From Wocania_A sp965224845 (GTDB lineage Bacteria > Bacteroidota > Bacteroidia > Flavobacteriales > Flavobacteriaceae), in contig CBDDAJ010000020.1 in assembly GCA_965224845.1 (NCBI GenBank), positions 1 to 64,000 of the forward strand: a DNA stretch of 64,000 bases. The letters are read 5' to 3'. Shown here one piece after another: positions 26,217-34,600 of the stretch (position 1 is its first letter; every line of letters begins with the position of its first letter). A program made the translations under genes and the position numbers. The notes under the pieces are model-generated. The model was given only the letters and a program-made list of their open reading frames with translations, was not told the origin of the DNA and searched no databases.

Positions 26217-26753
26217 ATGAAAAAAATAATTACAACACTGTTTCTTTGCCTGTTAATATGTACTGCAAGTGCCCAGGAATCTACTGAAAAAGCTAAAGAT
26301 TATTCTAGTAAGGTAGAAACACTAGATAATACCATTAAAACGCTATATGCCGTAATTTCAGGCGAAAAAGGAGAAGCGAGGGATTGGGACCTTTTTAAGT
26401 ATTTGTTTAAACCTGATGCTAAACTCATTCCATCAGGAAAAGATAAAAAGGGTATATATAAAGTACGTTATATGAAACCAGATGATTATATTAAAAACTC
26501 TGGCAAGTGGCTGGTAGATCATGGTTTTTTTGAAAAAGAAATACATCGAAAGGTTGATATTTTTGGCAATATCGCTCAAGTGTTCAGTACCTATGAAGCT
26601 TTTAAAAGCGAAACAGATGAAGCGCCTTTTATGCGTGGTATTAACAGCATCCAATTATTAAATGATGGCAAACGTTGGTGGGTAATTAATATATATTGGA
26701 CACAAGAATCTAAAGAAAACCCTATGCCTAACACATATCTTCCAAAACAATAA
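26217..26753 (+). CDS. Secreted NTF2-like (SnoaL-type) protein
   Basis: 178 residues with a Sec signal peptide (LLICTASAQ). The body resembles the nuclear-transport-factor-2-like fold: VETLDNTIKTLYAVISGEKGEARDWDLFKYLFKPDAKLIP, VDIFGNIAQVFSTYEAF, GINSIQLLNDGKRWWVINIYWTQE. Such domains bind or convert small ligands; no catalytic residue is certain here. It ends five bases before the Xaa-Pro peptidase gene, so the two are co-transcribed. Function unknown. Confidence 0.8.
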   Translation: MKKIITTLFLCLLICTASAQESTEKAKDYSSKVETLDNTIKTLYAVISGEKGEARDWDLFKYLFKPDAKLIPSGKDKKGIYKVRYMKPDDYIKNSGKWLVDHGFFEKEIHRKVDIFGNIAQVFSTYEAFKSETDEAPFMRGINSIQLLNDGKRWWVINIYWTQESKENPMPNTYLPKQ

Positions 26754-26758
26754 AACTC

Positions 26759-28669
26759 ATGATAAATTATTTCAAATTAAAAGCTCGTATATTTTCTTTC
26801 TCAATTGTAATTATTACCTCTTTTTCGAGTTTTGCTCAAGAAAAAGCTAAACCAATTTTTAAAGATGGAGAAGCTCAAATAGTTGAGGCCTTTAATACAC
26901 CAGAAAAATGGATCCGTCATGATTTATTTGTCGAAACCGAATTTGATACCGATGGCGATGGTAAATTAGACCGTATGCATGTTAGTGTAACCAGACCATT
27001 TCAAACAGATACGGAAGGTTTAAAATTGCCTGTAATTTACGAGTCCAGTCCATACTATGCTGGTGTGGCACCAGATGTTGACGGCGTATTTTGGGATGTA
27101 AAGCACGAATTAGGTGAGGCAGCACAAGAGCGGGTGCATCCTGAAGTAAAAAGGTTAGGCGAACGACCAATAATTTCAAATTCACAAATTAATACCTGGG
27201 TCCCCAGAGGCTATATTGTTGTGCATTCATCATCTCCCGGAACCGGGCTATCGCAAGGTTCGCCAACAGTTGGTGGCGATAACGAATCGTTAGCTCCTAA
27301 AGCGGTTATCGATTGGTTGTGCGGACGAGCAAAAGGCTATACAGAACCTTACGGGAATAAAACAGTTGAAGCCTTCTGGAGTACCGGAAAAGTTGGTATG
27401 ACCGGAACATCATACAACGGAACCATTCCTTTAGCCGCTGCTACCACGGGTGTAGATGGATTAGAAGTTATTATTCCAGTAGCACCAAACACCTCATATT
27501 ATCATTATTACCGCTCTAATGGTTTGGTACGTTCTCCCGGAGGTTATTTAGGTGAAGATATAGATGTGTTATACGATTACATTCATAGTGGTGGTGAAGA
27601 ACCGCTAATACCTAGTAATAATTTGAAGGTTAATGATGCAGATATCCCTAAAGGATATAAATCGAAAAGAGCTTACAGTAATGCAAAAATTCGCGATACT
27701 GAAATGAAAAACGGAATGGATAGGATTACCGGTGATTATAACGATTTTTGGGCAGGGCGCGATTATTTAAATGATATGGCCCCCATGAAAGCGGCCTTAT
27801 TAATGTCGCATGGATTTAATGACTGGAATGTGATGCCAGAACACAGTTACCGCATTTATAAAAAAGCAAAGGAAATGGGGTTACCAACACAAATTTACTA
27901 CCATCAATTTGGTCATGGTGGCCCGCCACCAGTTAGCATGATGAACAAATGGTTTACACATTATTTACACAATGTTGAAAACGGTATTGAAAGCGAACCA
28001 AATAAAGCTTGGATTGTTCGTGAAGGCGATAAAATGAATGCTCCAACGGCATACAAAGATTATCCTAACCCTGAAGCTAAAGACGTTATTTTATATTTAA
28101 CTTCTGGTGCTCCAAAAACCGGAGGACTAACCCATACAAGAACACAAAAACAAGGTAAAGAAACTTTAATTGATAATTATTCGTTTTCAGGGGAAGCACT
28201 GGCAAGAGCAGAAATTACAAATCACCGTTTATTGTATGTAACACCCACGCTAAAAAAAGATATTCATATTTCTGGTGTCCCTCAAATTACAGTTAAACTA
28301 GCAAGTAATAAGTCTGCCGTGAATTTATCGGTTTGGTTGGTTTCGTTACCGTGGAATAGCAGCAGAAGAGCAAAAACCACAGATAATATCATCACCCGTG
28401 GTTGGGCAGATCCACAAAATCATAAATCGCTAACCGAAAGTACCCCTTTAAAGCCTGGTAAGTTTTATGAAGTAACTTTTAATTTGCAGCCAGATGATCA
28501 GGTTATTAAAGCAGGACAACAAATAGGTGTAATGATTTTTTCTAGTGATAAAGCGTATACTTTACATCCTAAACCAGGAGCAGAATTAACTATTGATTTA
28601 GATGGCACATCGTTAACATTGCCGGTTGTTGGTGGCACTCAGACATTTAATGATGCTGTACAGGATTAA
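26759..28669 (+). CDS. Secreted Xaa-Pro dipeptidyl-peptidase (PepX/CocE family)
   Basis: 636 residues; signal peptide ending SSFAQ. The S15/CocE-NonD core is intact: VGMTGTSYNGTIPLAAA with nucleophile Ser218, acid region LMSHGFNDWNVMPEHS, and catalytic His in YYHQFGHGGPP. The C-terminal jelly-roll domain (ISGVPQITVKLASNKSAVNLSVWLV, FYEVTFNLQPDDQVIKAGQQIGVMIFSSD) is typical of the family. It releases Xaa-Pro dipeptides from proline-rich peptides, or acts on related esters, in the periplasm. FDTDGDGKLDRMHV near residue 63 is a conserved N-terminal strand. Follows the NTF2-like gene by five bases. Confidence 0.92.
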   Translation: MINYFKLKARIFSFSIVIITSFSSFAQEKAKPIFKDGEAQIVEAFNTPEKWIRHDLFVETEFDTDGDGKLDRMHVSVTRPFQTDTEGLKLPVIYESSPYYAGVAPDVDGVFWDVKHELGEAAQERVHPEVKRLGERPIISNSQINTWVPRGYIVVHSSSPGTGLSQGSPTVGGDNESLAPKAVIDWLCGRAKGYTEPYGNKTVEAFWSTGKVGMTGTSYNGTIPLAAATTGVDGLEVIIPVAPNTSYYHYYRSNGLVRSPGGYLGEDIDVLYDYIHSGGEEPLIPSNNLKVNDADIPKGYKSKRAYSNAKIRDTEMKNGMDRITGDYNDFWAGRDYLNDMAPMKAALLMSHGFNDWNVMPEHSYRIYKKAKEMGLPTQIYYHQFGHGGPPPVSMMNKWFTHYLHNVENGIESEPNKAWIVREGDKMNAPTAYKDYPNPEAKDVILYLTSGAPKTGGLTHTRTQKQGKETLIDNYSFSGEALARAEITNHRLLYVTPTLKKDIHISGVPQITVKLASNKSAVNLSVWLVSLPWNSSRRAKTTDNIITRGWADPQNHKSLTESTPLKPGKFYEVTFNLQPDDQVIKAGQQIGVMIFSSDKAYTLHPKPGAELTIDLDGTSLTLPVVGGTQTFNDAVQD

Positions 28670-28704
28670 ACAGGTTTATAAAAACAAGCTAAAGTAGTAA
28701 AACT

Positions 28705-29247
28705 ATGAAGCACCTACTTGTTCTAACAACCCTAATACTATCTAGTTTGATGTCATCGCATGTGCTTGCTCAACAGAATGATTTTATTAAAGACTATCTG
28801 GAGCGATTTGAAAATTCACGCAAGTATTTGATTCTTGTTGCTAAAATGATGCCCGAAGAGCACTATAACTACAAAGCATCACCAAAATCATTAACCTTTG
28901 CCGAAAATTTAATGCATATTGGATTTGCAATAGACTGGCACAGTCAATCATTGCTAGGCGGACGAAAATCAAGAGAATGGAAAACAGATACAATTTTTAA
29001 GACAGGCAATAAATCTAAAAAGGAAATGATTGCAACAATTGATAAAACATTTGATGAAGCCATAAGGCTAATTAAACAATTTGATTCCACCCATTTAAAT
29101 GACAGGTTAGATTATTTTAATTTGAGTAGAACAAAGCGGCAAATTTTCTTACTGCTTACCGATCATATAACCCACCACAGAGGGCAAATGCTTGTTTATA
29201 TGAGACTTAAAGGGCTTGTTCCTCCTAGGTATGTTTTATTTCAATAA
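28705..29247 (+). CDS. DinB/DUF664-like four-helix protein, secreted
   Basis: 180 residues with a signal peptide (LMSSHVLAQ). The rest is a DinB-superfamily four-helix bundle: FIKDYLERFENSRKYLILVAKMMPEEHYNYKASP, FAENLMHIGFAIDWHSQSLLG, LLTDHITHHRGQMLVYMRLKGLVPP. The His residues of HIGFAIDWH and DHITHHRGQ are in the usual metal-binding positions. Some relatives are thiol transferases; this one's role is unknown. It starts 35 bases after the peptidase gene and probably ends that three-gene transcript. Confidence 0.85.
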   Translation: MKHLLVLTTLILSSLMSSHVLAQQNDFIKDYLERFENSRKYLILVAKMMPEEHYNYKASPKSLTFAENLMHIGFAIDWHSQSLLGGRKSREWKTDTIFKTGNKSKKEMIATIDKTFDEAIRLIKQFDSTHLNDRLDYFNLSRTKRQIFLLLTDHITHHRGQMLVYMRLKGLVPPRYVLFQ

Positions 29248-29321
29248 TTTAAAAATCACCCTTAAAAAAGCCAGCGCCATAGCGTTATAAAATTGAGCCG
29301 GAAACTCTAAATAAATATTAG

Positions 29322-29963
29322 TTAATTTTTATCCTCCAGCAACGGTACAAAACGAAACTCACCAAATTCGTGTTGTTCAAATTCTTTTTGTCCTTTTCTA
29401 ATAAAAAGGGTCATGATTTGCACATTATCTCCTACCGGAATGACAAGCCTTCCTCCTATTTTTAACTGCCCCAACAAAGGCTTAGGCACAAACGGGGCGC
29501 CCGCTGTAACTATAATACTATCATAAGGCGCTTCTTCAACCAAACCTTTATAACCATCACCAAAAATGAGTTTTTTAGCACGATATCCTAACTTTGGCAA
29601 GAACTTACTGGTTTTTTTAAACAATTCTTGCTGGCGCTCAATACTAAACACTTTCGCTCCTAATTCACACAAAACGGCAGTTTGATAGCCGCTACCAGTA
29701 CCAATCTCTAATACCTTATCCCCTTTTTTTACTTGTAACAATTCTGTTTGAAAAGCAACGGTATAAGGTTGCGATATGGTTTGATCTGCTGCGATAGGAA
29801 AAGCTTTATCTTGATAAGCATGGTCTAAAAAACCAGAATCCATAAACAAATGCCTTGGTATATTTCCTATAGCTTTTAAAACAGCTTCATTAGCTATTCC
29901 TTTGTGTTTTAAAATATTAACTAGCTGCTGCCGCAGTCCTTTGTGCTTAAATGTATCTTTCAA
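29322..29963 (-). CDS. pcm: Protein-L-isoaspartate O-methyltransferase
   Basis: 213 residues. Motifs: PRHLFMDSGFLDHAYQDKAFPIAADQTISQPYTVAFQ (substrate pocket), VLEIGTGSGYQTAVLCELGAKVFSIER (SAM site), DGYKGLVEEAPYDSIIVTAGAPFVPKPLLGQLKIGGRLVIPVG. It repairs isoaspartyl residues by SAM-dependent methylation. There is no ATG. A TTG at 29979-29981 is the longest start but is the last three bases of the TAGCTTTG promoter box, so it cannot be in the mRNA. The next TTG (29961-29963) gives (M)KDTFKHKGLRQQLV, which matches the usual N terminus, and is chosen. Confidence 0.93.
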   Translation of the reverse strand: MKDTFKHKGLRQQLVNILKHKGIANEAVLKAIGNIPRHLFMDSGFLDHAYQDKAFPIAADQTISQPYTVAFQTELLQVKKGDKVLEIGTGSGYQTAVLCELGAKVFSIERQQELFKKTSKFLPKLGYRAKKLIFGDGYKGLVEEAPYDSIIVTAGAPFVPKPLLGQLKIGGRLVIPVGDNVQIMTLFIRKGQKEFEQHEFGEFRFVPLLEDKN

Positions 29964-29978
29964 TGGTTGGGTTATTTT

Positions 29979-30010
29979 CAAAGCTAAAATTAGTAAACAT
30001 TTTTAATCAA
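29979..30010 (-). promoter_or_regulatory. Promoter of pcm (TTG-N21-TAGCTTTG)
   Basis: TTG at 30010-30008 and TAGCTTTG at 29986-29979, 21 bases apart, on the minus strand. Both elements match the Bacteroidota consensus. Predicted transcription start is about 29974, some ten bases before the chosen TTG start codon. Confidence 0.65.
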
Positions 30011-30095
30011 AAACCATTTTATCGGTAATTTCTTTTAAGTATTAATAAAGCAAAAAAATTAGACTGAAATAATCAATTTCATATACTAAATATCT

Positions 30096-30103
30096 TATTT
30101 TTG
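30096..30103 (+). promoter_or_regulatory. -7 promoter box TATTTTTG upstream of the Gfo/Idh gene
   Basis: Exact TAnnTTTG, 16 bases before the ATG at 30120. -33 element not evident. Likely the head promoter of the rightward run beginning at 30120. Confidence 0.45.
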
Positions 30104-30119
30104 TTGAAAACGTAAAAAT

Positions 30120-31079
30120 ATGCTAAACGCTGGTGTACTAGGTGCTGGTCATCTTGGAAAAATTCATTTAAGGCTTCTTAACCAATCGAATAAATACAAT
30201 CTGGTTGGTTTTTATGATGCCGATACCAATAATGGTAAAAAAGTAGAAAAAGAATTTGGTTATAAATTTTTCAATTCTATCGAAGCTCTTATCGATGCTG
30301 TGGATGTAGTAGATATTGTCACACCTACATTATCGCATTACGATTGTGCAAAACAAGCCATTGCAAAAGGAAAGCACATTTTTATAGAAAAACCAATAAC
30401 TAACACCGTTGAAGAGGCAGAACATATTAGAACGTTATTAGCAGAACATAATATTCGTGGTCAAGTGGGGCATGTAGAACGTTTTAATCCAGCTTTTATA
30501 GCTGTTAAAAGTGATATTAAATCCCCTATGTTTATTGAAACTCATCGCTTAGCAGAGTTCAATCCGCGTGGCACAGATGTTCCTGTAGTACTAGATCTAA
30601 TGATTCATGATATAGATATTATTTTAAGTGTGGTAAAATCTAAAGTAAAAACCATTTCTGCAAGTGGTGTATCGGTTATTAGCGACACACCAGATATTGC
30701 CAATGCGCGTATTGAATTTGAAAATGGTTGTGTTGCTAATTTAACAGCCAGTAGAATCTCTTTAAAGAGCATGCGTAAAACACGTTTTTTTCAAAAAGAT
30801 GCTTACATCTCGGTTGACTTTTTAGAAAAAAAATGTGAAGTAGTTAAAATGAAAGATGCACCGGAAAATCCCGGGGATTTTGACATGATTTTACAAAATG
30901 CCGAAGGGGTAAAAAAGCAAATCTATTTTGATAACCCGGAAATTGCAAATAACAATGCCATATTAGATGAATTGGAAACCTTTGCAGATGCCATTAATAA
31001 TAACACAACACCTGTTGTAACACTGCATGATGGCACTGAGGCCTTACGTGTAGCTACACAAATAATTAATTGTTTTTAA
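30120..31079 (+). CDS. Gfo/Idh/MocA-family NAD(P)-dependent oxidoreductase
   Basis: 319 residues. Rossmann start MLNAGVLGAGHLGKIHLRLL; VDIVTPTLSHYDCAKQAIAKGKHIFIEKPITNTVEEAE holds the EKP motif whose Lys is catalytic in the family; GHVERFNPAF and LDLMIHDIDIILSVV hold the second conserved element (His-Asp). It reduces or oxidises a sugar-type substrate in the cytoplasm. The VGHVERFNPAF form resembles UDP-N-acetylglucosamine oxidoreductase-like members (LPS precursor), but the substrate is not determined. First gene of the long rightward block. Confidence 0.9.
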   Translation: MLNAGVLGAGHLGKIHLRLLNQSNKYNLVGFYDADTNNGKKVEKEFGYKFFNSIEALIDAVDVVDIVTPTLSHYDCAKQAIAKGKHIFIEKPITNTVEEAEHIRTLLAEHNIRGQVGHVERFNPAFIAVKSDIKSPMFIETHRLAEFNPRGTDVPVVLDLMIHDIDIILSVVKSKVKTISASGVSVISDTPDIANARIEFENGCVANLTASRISLKSMRKTRFFQKDAYISVDFLEKKCEVVKMKDAPENPGDFDMILQNAEGVKKQIYFDNPEIANNNAILDELETFADAINNNTTPVVTLHDGTEALRVATQIINCF

Positions 31080-31084
31080 CGAAT

Positions 31085-31203
31085 GTCATTGCGAGAAGTT
31101 TTTAGCCTGTATTTAGCACAGTAGGAGTTTGGAAATCTGTTTTATAATATCCCTTATTTAAAAAGAATGCCACATCTCTCAAAAAAATATAATTCGCAAT
31201 AAC
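31085..31203. repeat. Degenerate REP/MITE-like element with GTCATTGCGAG ends
   Basis: The 119-bp gap fill starts GTCATTGCGAG (31085-31095) and ends TTCGCAATAAC (31193-31203), an inverted terminal match of 9 of 11 bases. The interior includes AGCACAGTAGGAG and ATGCCACATCTCTC. No ORF. It resembles the short palindromic REP-type elements common in Bacteroidota that start GTCATTGCGA. A partial CGCAATGAC scrap at 8517-8525 has the same end. Confidence 0.5.
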
Positions 31204-31221
31204 AAAACATAAAATAAAAAG

Positions 31222-32112
31222 ATGAAAAACATTGCAGTAATTGGTGCAGGAACTATGGGAAATGGTATTGCACATACTTTTGCACAAAGCGGATTTAAAG
31301 TACAGCTTATAGATATTAGTGAAGCATCACTTAAAAAAGGTATTGGAACCATTGCTAAAAATTTAGATAGAATGGTTGCAAAAGAAAAAATTACAGAAGC
31401 TGATAAAAGTGAAACACTCGCTAATATTACGACATTCACTAATATTATAGAAGGTGTTAAAAATACAGAGTTAGTGGTAGAAGCAGCTACCGAAAATGTA
31501 GATTTAAAACTCAATATTTTTAAACAATTAGATGATGTTTGTCCTAAGGATACCATTCTTGCTACCAACACATCGTCTATTTCAATTACTGAAATTGCAG
31601 CGGTTACATCCAGACCTGAATTGGTTATTGGCATGCACTTTATGAATCCTGTACCAATTATGAAATTGGTAGAGATTATTCGTGGCTATAACACTAGTGA
31701 TCGTGTTACCAACACGATCATGCAACTCTCTAAAACTTTGGGTAAAGTTCCTGTAGAAGTAAATGATTATCCTGGTTTTGTAGCCAACAGAATATTAATG
31801 CCTATGCTAAACGAGTCGATTGAAACTTTATATAATGGTGTTGCAGGTGTTGAAGAAATTGATACGGTCATGAAACTAGGGATGGCTCACCCTATGGGAC
31901 CATTACAGCTTGCAGATTTTATAGGTTTAGACGTTTGCTTATCTATTTTAAATGTGATGTATGAAGGCTTTAAAAACCCTAAATATGCCCCTTGTCCTTT
32001 ATTAGTAAATATGGTTCGCGCTGGTAAATTAGGTGTAAAATCTGGTGAAGGCTTTTATGATTATGCAGAAAGCAGAAAGGCAGAGCAAGTAGCCAAACAG
32101 TTTACTAAGTAG
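31222..32112 (+). CDS. 3-hydroxybutyryl-CoA dehydrogenase
   Basis: 296 residues. NAD site VIGAGTMGNGIAHTFAQSGFKVQLIDIS (residues 5-32); then ILATNTSSISITEIAAVTSRPELVIGMHFMNPVPIMKLVEII with catalytic Ser/His/Asn, and DYPGFVANRILMPMLNEAI-type (here NESIETLYNG), MGPLQLADFIGLDVCLSIL. The single-domain-pair length is that of the stand-alone short-chain enzyme (Hbd/PaaH) rather than a FadB fusion. It interconverts acetoacetyl-CoA and 3-hydroxybutyryl-CoA. No beta-oxidation partners adjoin; the DUF1015 gene follows by 50 bases. Confidence 0.94.
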   Translation: MKNIAVIGAGTMGNGIAHTFAQSGFKVQLIDISEASLKKGIGTIAKNLDRMVAKEKITEADKSETLANITTFTNIIEGVKNTELVVEAATENVDLKLNIFKQLDDVCPKDTILATNTSSISITEIAAVTSRPELVIGMHFMNPVPIMKLVEIIRGYNTSDRVTNTIMQLSKTLGKVPVEVNDYPGFVANRILMPMLNESIETLYNGVAGVEEIDTVMKLGMAHPMGPLQLADFIGLDVCLSILNVMYEGFKNPKYAPCPLLVNMVRAGKLGVKSGEGFYDYAESRKAEQVAKQFTK

Positions 32113-32162
32113 TTAGGTATTAGTGATTAGCTATTACATTTCTAACATCTAAAATCTAAAAT

Positions 32163-33401
32163 TTGGCAAAGTTAAAACCTTTTAAAGCAGTAAGACCTAC
32201 CAGAGCCATCGTAGGTTTGGTAGCAGCACGTCCCTACCAAAGCTATACTGTTAACGAGCGCGAGTCTCGAATGGACTACAACCCGTATAGTTTTCTTCAT
32301 ATTGTAAACCCAGGTTATAAATACGACCAGGTTATTACTGGTGAAGAACGCTATAAACTGGTAAGAAATCGCTATTTAGAATTTAAGGAAGATGGTGTTT
32401 TTATCCAAGATAAAAGGCCTTCATTTTATGTTTATAAGATAGTAAATAGGCATGGGCAGGAATTTAATGGTATTATTGCTGCAACTAGTGCTGAAGATTA
32501 CGAACATGATGTTATAAAAAAACATGAAGACACCATAGAAAAACGGGAAAAAACATTTAAAAGCTATTTACAAACAGTAGGCTTTAATGCAGAACCAGTA
32601 CTACTTACCTACCCCGATAATGATGTGATTGCATCCATAATTACAGAGACTCAAAAAAATCATGCTGAGTTTGAGTTTACTATGACCTACAGAGACACCC
32701 ATTATTTATGGAAAATAGATAACAAAAACACAATTGCATTGATTCGGAATGAGTTTGATAAAATGAAAACCATTTACATTGCAGATGGTCATCATCGCTC
32801 TGCTTCTTCATATTTGCTATATAAAGACGAAAAAAGCAAAAACACAAACCATAACAGTGATGAATCGTATAACTTCTTTATGTCTTACCTTATTCCTGAA
32901 TCAGATTTAGTAATCCAGGAGTTTAATCGTTTAGTTAAAGATCTAAATGGTTTAACCAAAGAAGAATTCCTTATCAGTTTAGATCACTATTATCGTATTG
33001 AAAATAGAGGGCTTATACCATATAGTCCTTCAAAACCACATCATTTTAGCATGTATTTAGATGGTGAATTTTATTCTCTATATTTAAGAAAAACAAGATA
33101 TGAATTTAATACTGCATTAGACAGCCTTGATGCACAATTGCTATACAAAACGATACTGCAACCTATTTTAGGTATTAACGATCTGCGAGACGATAATCGC
33201 ATTGAATATGTAAATGGCAGGCATGACATGATAACAATTAAAAGTAGCGTAGACAGTGGTGAGTTTAAAGTTGGGTTTGGTATGTGTCCTGCAACTATAA
33301 AACAAATGAAACATATTGCTGATGAAGGTTTAAAAATGCCACCTAAAAGCACTTATATTTTGCCAAAGCTAAGAAGTGGCATAACCATTTATGAGTATTA
33401 A
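32163..33401 (+). CDS. DUF1015 domain-containing protein
   Basis: 412 residues. The family hallmarks are present: FKAVRPT...VAARPY, YNPYSFLHIVNPG, FYVYKIVNRHGQEFNGIIAA, and IYIADGHHRSASSYLLY around residue 210, followed by ESYNFFMSYLIPE. Members are thought to be HPr-kinase-like or SpoU-associated proteins, but no activity is demonstrated. The start is TTG at 32163 (M-A-K-L-K-P-F-K), which matches where the family begins; the first ATG (32271) would remove conserved residues. Likely in one transcript with the dehydrogenase upstream. Confidence 0.9.
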   Translation: MAKLKPFKAVRPTRAIVGLVAARPYQSYTVNERESRMDYNPYSFLHIVNPGYKYDQVITGEERYKLVRNRYLEFKEDGVFIQDKRPSFYVYKIVNRHGQEFNGIIAATSAEDYEHDVIKKHEDTIEKREKTFKSYLQTVGFNAEPVLLTYPDNDVIASIITETQKNHAEFEFTMTYRDTHYLWKIDNKNTIALIRNEFDKMKTIYIADGHHRSASSYLLYKDEKSKNTNHNSDESYNFFMSYLIPESDLVIQEFNRLVKDLNGLTKEEFLISLDHYYRIENRGLIPYSPSKPHHFSMYLDGEFYSLYLRKTRYEFNTALDSLDAQLLYKTILQPILGINDLRDDNRIEYVNGRHDMITIKSSVDSGEFKVGFGMCPATIKQMKHIADEGLKMPPKSTYILPKLRSGITIYEY

Positions 33402-33413
33402 GCAGGTTATATT

Positions 33414-33884
33414 ATGGACGCTATTAAAATTATTTTACTAAATTTCTCAGAAACCCGAAGAAGAAGTTTAAAACTCTGGAGAGGGATTCCTAAAGAATAT
33501 TTAAACTGGAAACCGGATGCAAAAGCCTTAACAATTATAGAAATGATTAGGCATGTATTAGAAGGCGAACATTTATTCCATAAAATTATAGAAAAGAGAG
33601 GTAACCTGGGAAACTATAAGTCTCCATGGGAAAACTTACCTTACCATGATTTGGAATATGAAATTGATTTTTCTAAAACTTATAGAATCCAATTTATCAA
33701 TATGATTAAAACCCTAAAAGCATCAGATCTTGAAGAAATAAAGATTGAAAGAAGCGAAGTTAATCAAAGTAAAGTTTTAGGAGATTATTTGAATAGAATA
33801 GCTTACCATGAATCTGTACATACTGGACAATTATTAGATTATTTAAGAACCATTGGTACAGAAAGACCAAACATTTGGGATTAA
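33414..33884 (+). CDS. DinB/DUF664-family protein, cytoplasmic
   Basis: 156 residues, no signal peptide. Four-helix DinB-type bundle: NFSETRRRSLKLWRGIPKEYLNWKPDAKALTIIEMIRHVLEGEHLF and YHESVHTGQLLDYLRTIG. Candidate metal ligands are the His of IRHVLEGEH and YHESVHTGQ. Twelve bases after the DUF1015 stop, so in the same transcript; the YggS gene follows five bases later. The 28.7 kb DinB gene is a second, secreted member. Function unknown. Confidence 0.85.
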   Translation: MDAIKIILLNFSETRRRSLKLWRGIPKEYLNWKPDAKALTIIEMIRHVLEGEHLFHKIIEKRGNLGNYKSPWENLPYHDLEYEIDFSKTYRIQFINMIKTLKASDLEEIKIERSEVNQSKVLGDYLNRIAYHESVHTGQLLDYLRTIGTERPNIWD

Positions 33885-33889
33885 TAATT

Positions 33890-34564
33890 ATGAGTATACA
33901 ACAAAACCTAAACCATATAAAATCTACAGTACCGGAACATGTTACTCTGGTAGCTGTTTCTAAAACCAAACCCATTACCAGTTTAATGGAAGCCTACAAT
34001 GCAGGGCAACGGATTTTTGGAGAAAACAAAATCCAGGAAATGGTTGAAAAGCATAGCATTATGCCTAAAGACATTGATTGGCACATGATAGGTCATGTGC
34101 AACGCAATAAAGTAAAATATATGGCTTCGTTTGTTCGTTTAATACACGGTGTAGACCATTTTAAATTATTAAAAGAAATAAATAAGCAAGCAAAAAAGCA
34201 CAATAGAATCATAGATTGTCTACTTCAAATAAAAATAGCTTCAGAAGATTCTAAATTTGGGATGTCGGTAAATGAAGCTGCAGAGATTATTCAATCTAAA
34301 GCCTTTTCAGAGTTACAACATATAAAGGTGGTTGGCGTTATGGGAATGGCAACTTTTACTGATGATATGCATCTGGTAAAAAAAGAATTCACGGTATTAA
34401 AAGCAACTTTTGAAGAATTAAAAATATTAGAAACAGAAAACTGCAAGCTACAAACTATTTCAATGGGCATGAGTGGCGACTATAAATTAGCTATAGATTG
34501 TGGGAGTAACATGATTCGTGTTGGAAGTAGTATATTTGGAGAACGTAATTACAGTAAGCAATAA
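33890..34564 (+). CDS. YggS-family pyridoxal-phosphate homeostasis protein
   Basis: 224 residues. LVAVSKTKPITSLMEAYNAGQRIFGENKIQEM contains the PLP Lys (KTKP); DIDWHMIGHVQRNKVK, IHGVDHFKLL, LLQIKIASEDSKFGM, GVMGMATF, and SMGMSGDYKLAIDCGSNMIRVGSSIFGERNY complete the signature. YggS/PLPBP regulates free PLP levels. The ATG at 33890 is used; the in-frame TTG at 33875 overlaps the DinB stop. Member of the conserved rightward block. Confidence 0.95.
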   Translation: MSIQQNLNHIKSTVPEHVTLVAVSKTKPITSLMEAYNAGQRIFGENKIQEMVEKHSIMPKDIDWHMIGHVQRNKVKYMASFVRLIHGVDHFKLLKEINKQAKKHNRIIDCLLQIKIASEDSKFGMSVNEAAEIIQSKAFSELQHIKVVGVMGMATFTDDMHLVKKEFTVLKATFEELKILETENCKLQTISMGMSGDYKLAIDCGSNMIRVGSSIFGERNYSKQ

Positions 34565-34600
34565 GTAAAACTATATTTTTAACTTTTAACTTTTTAACAA

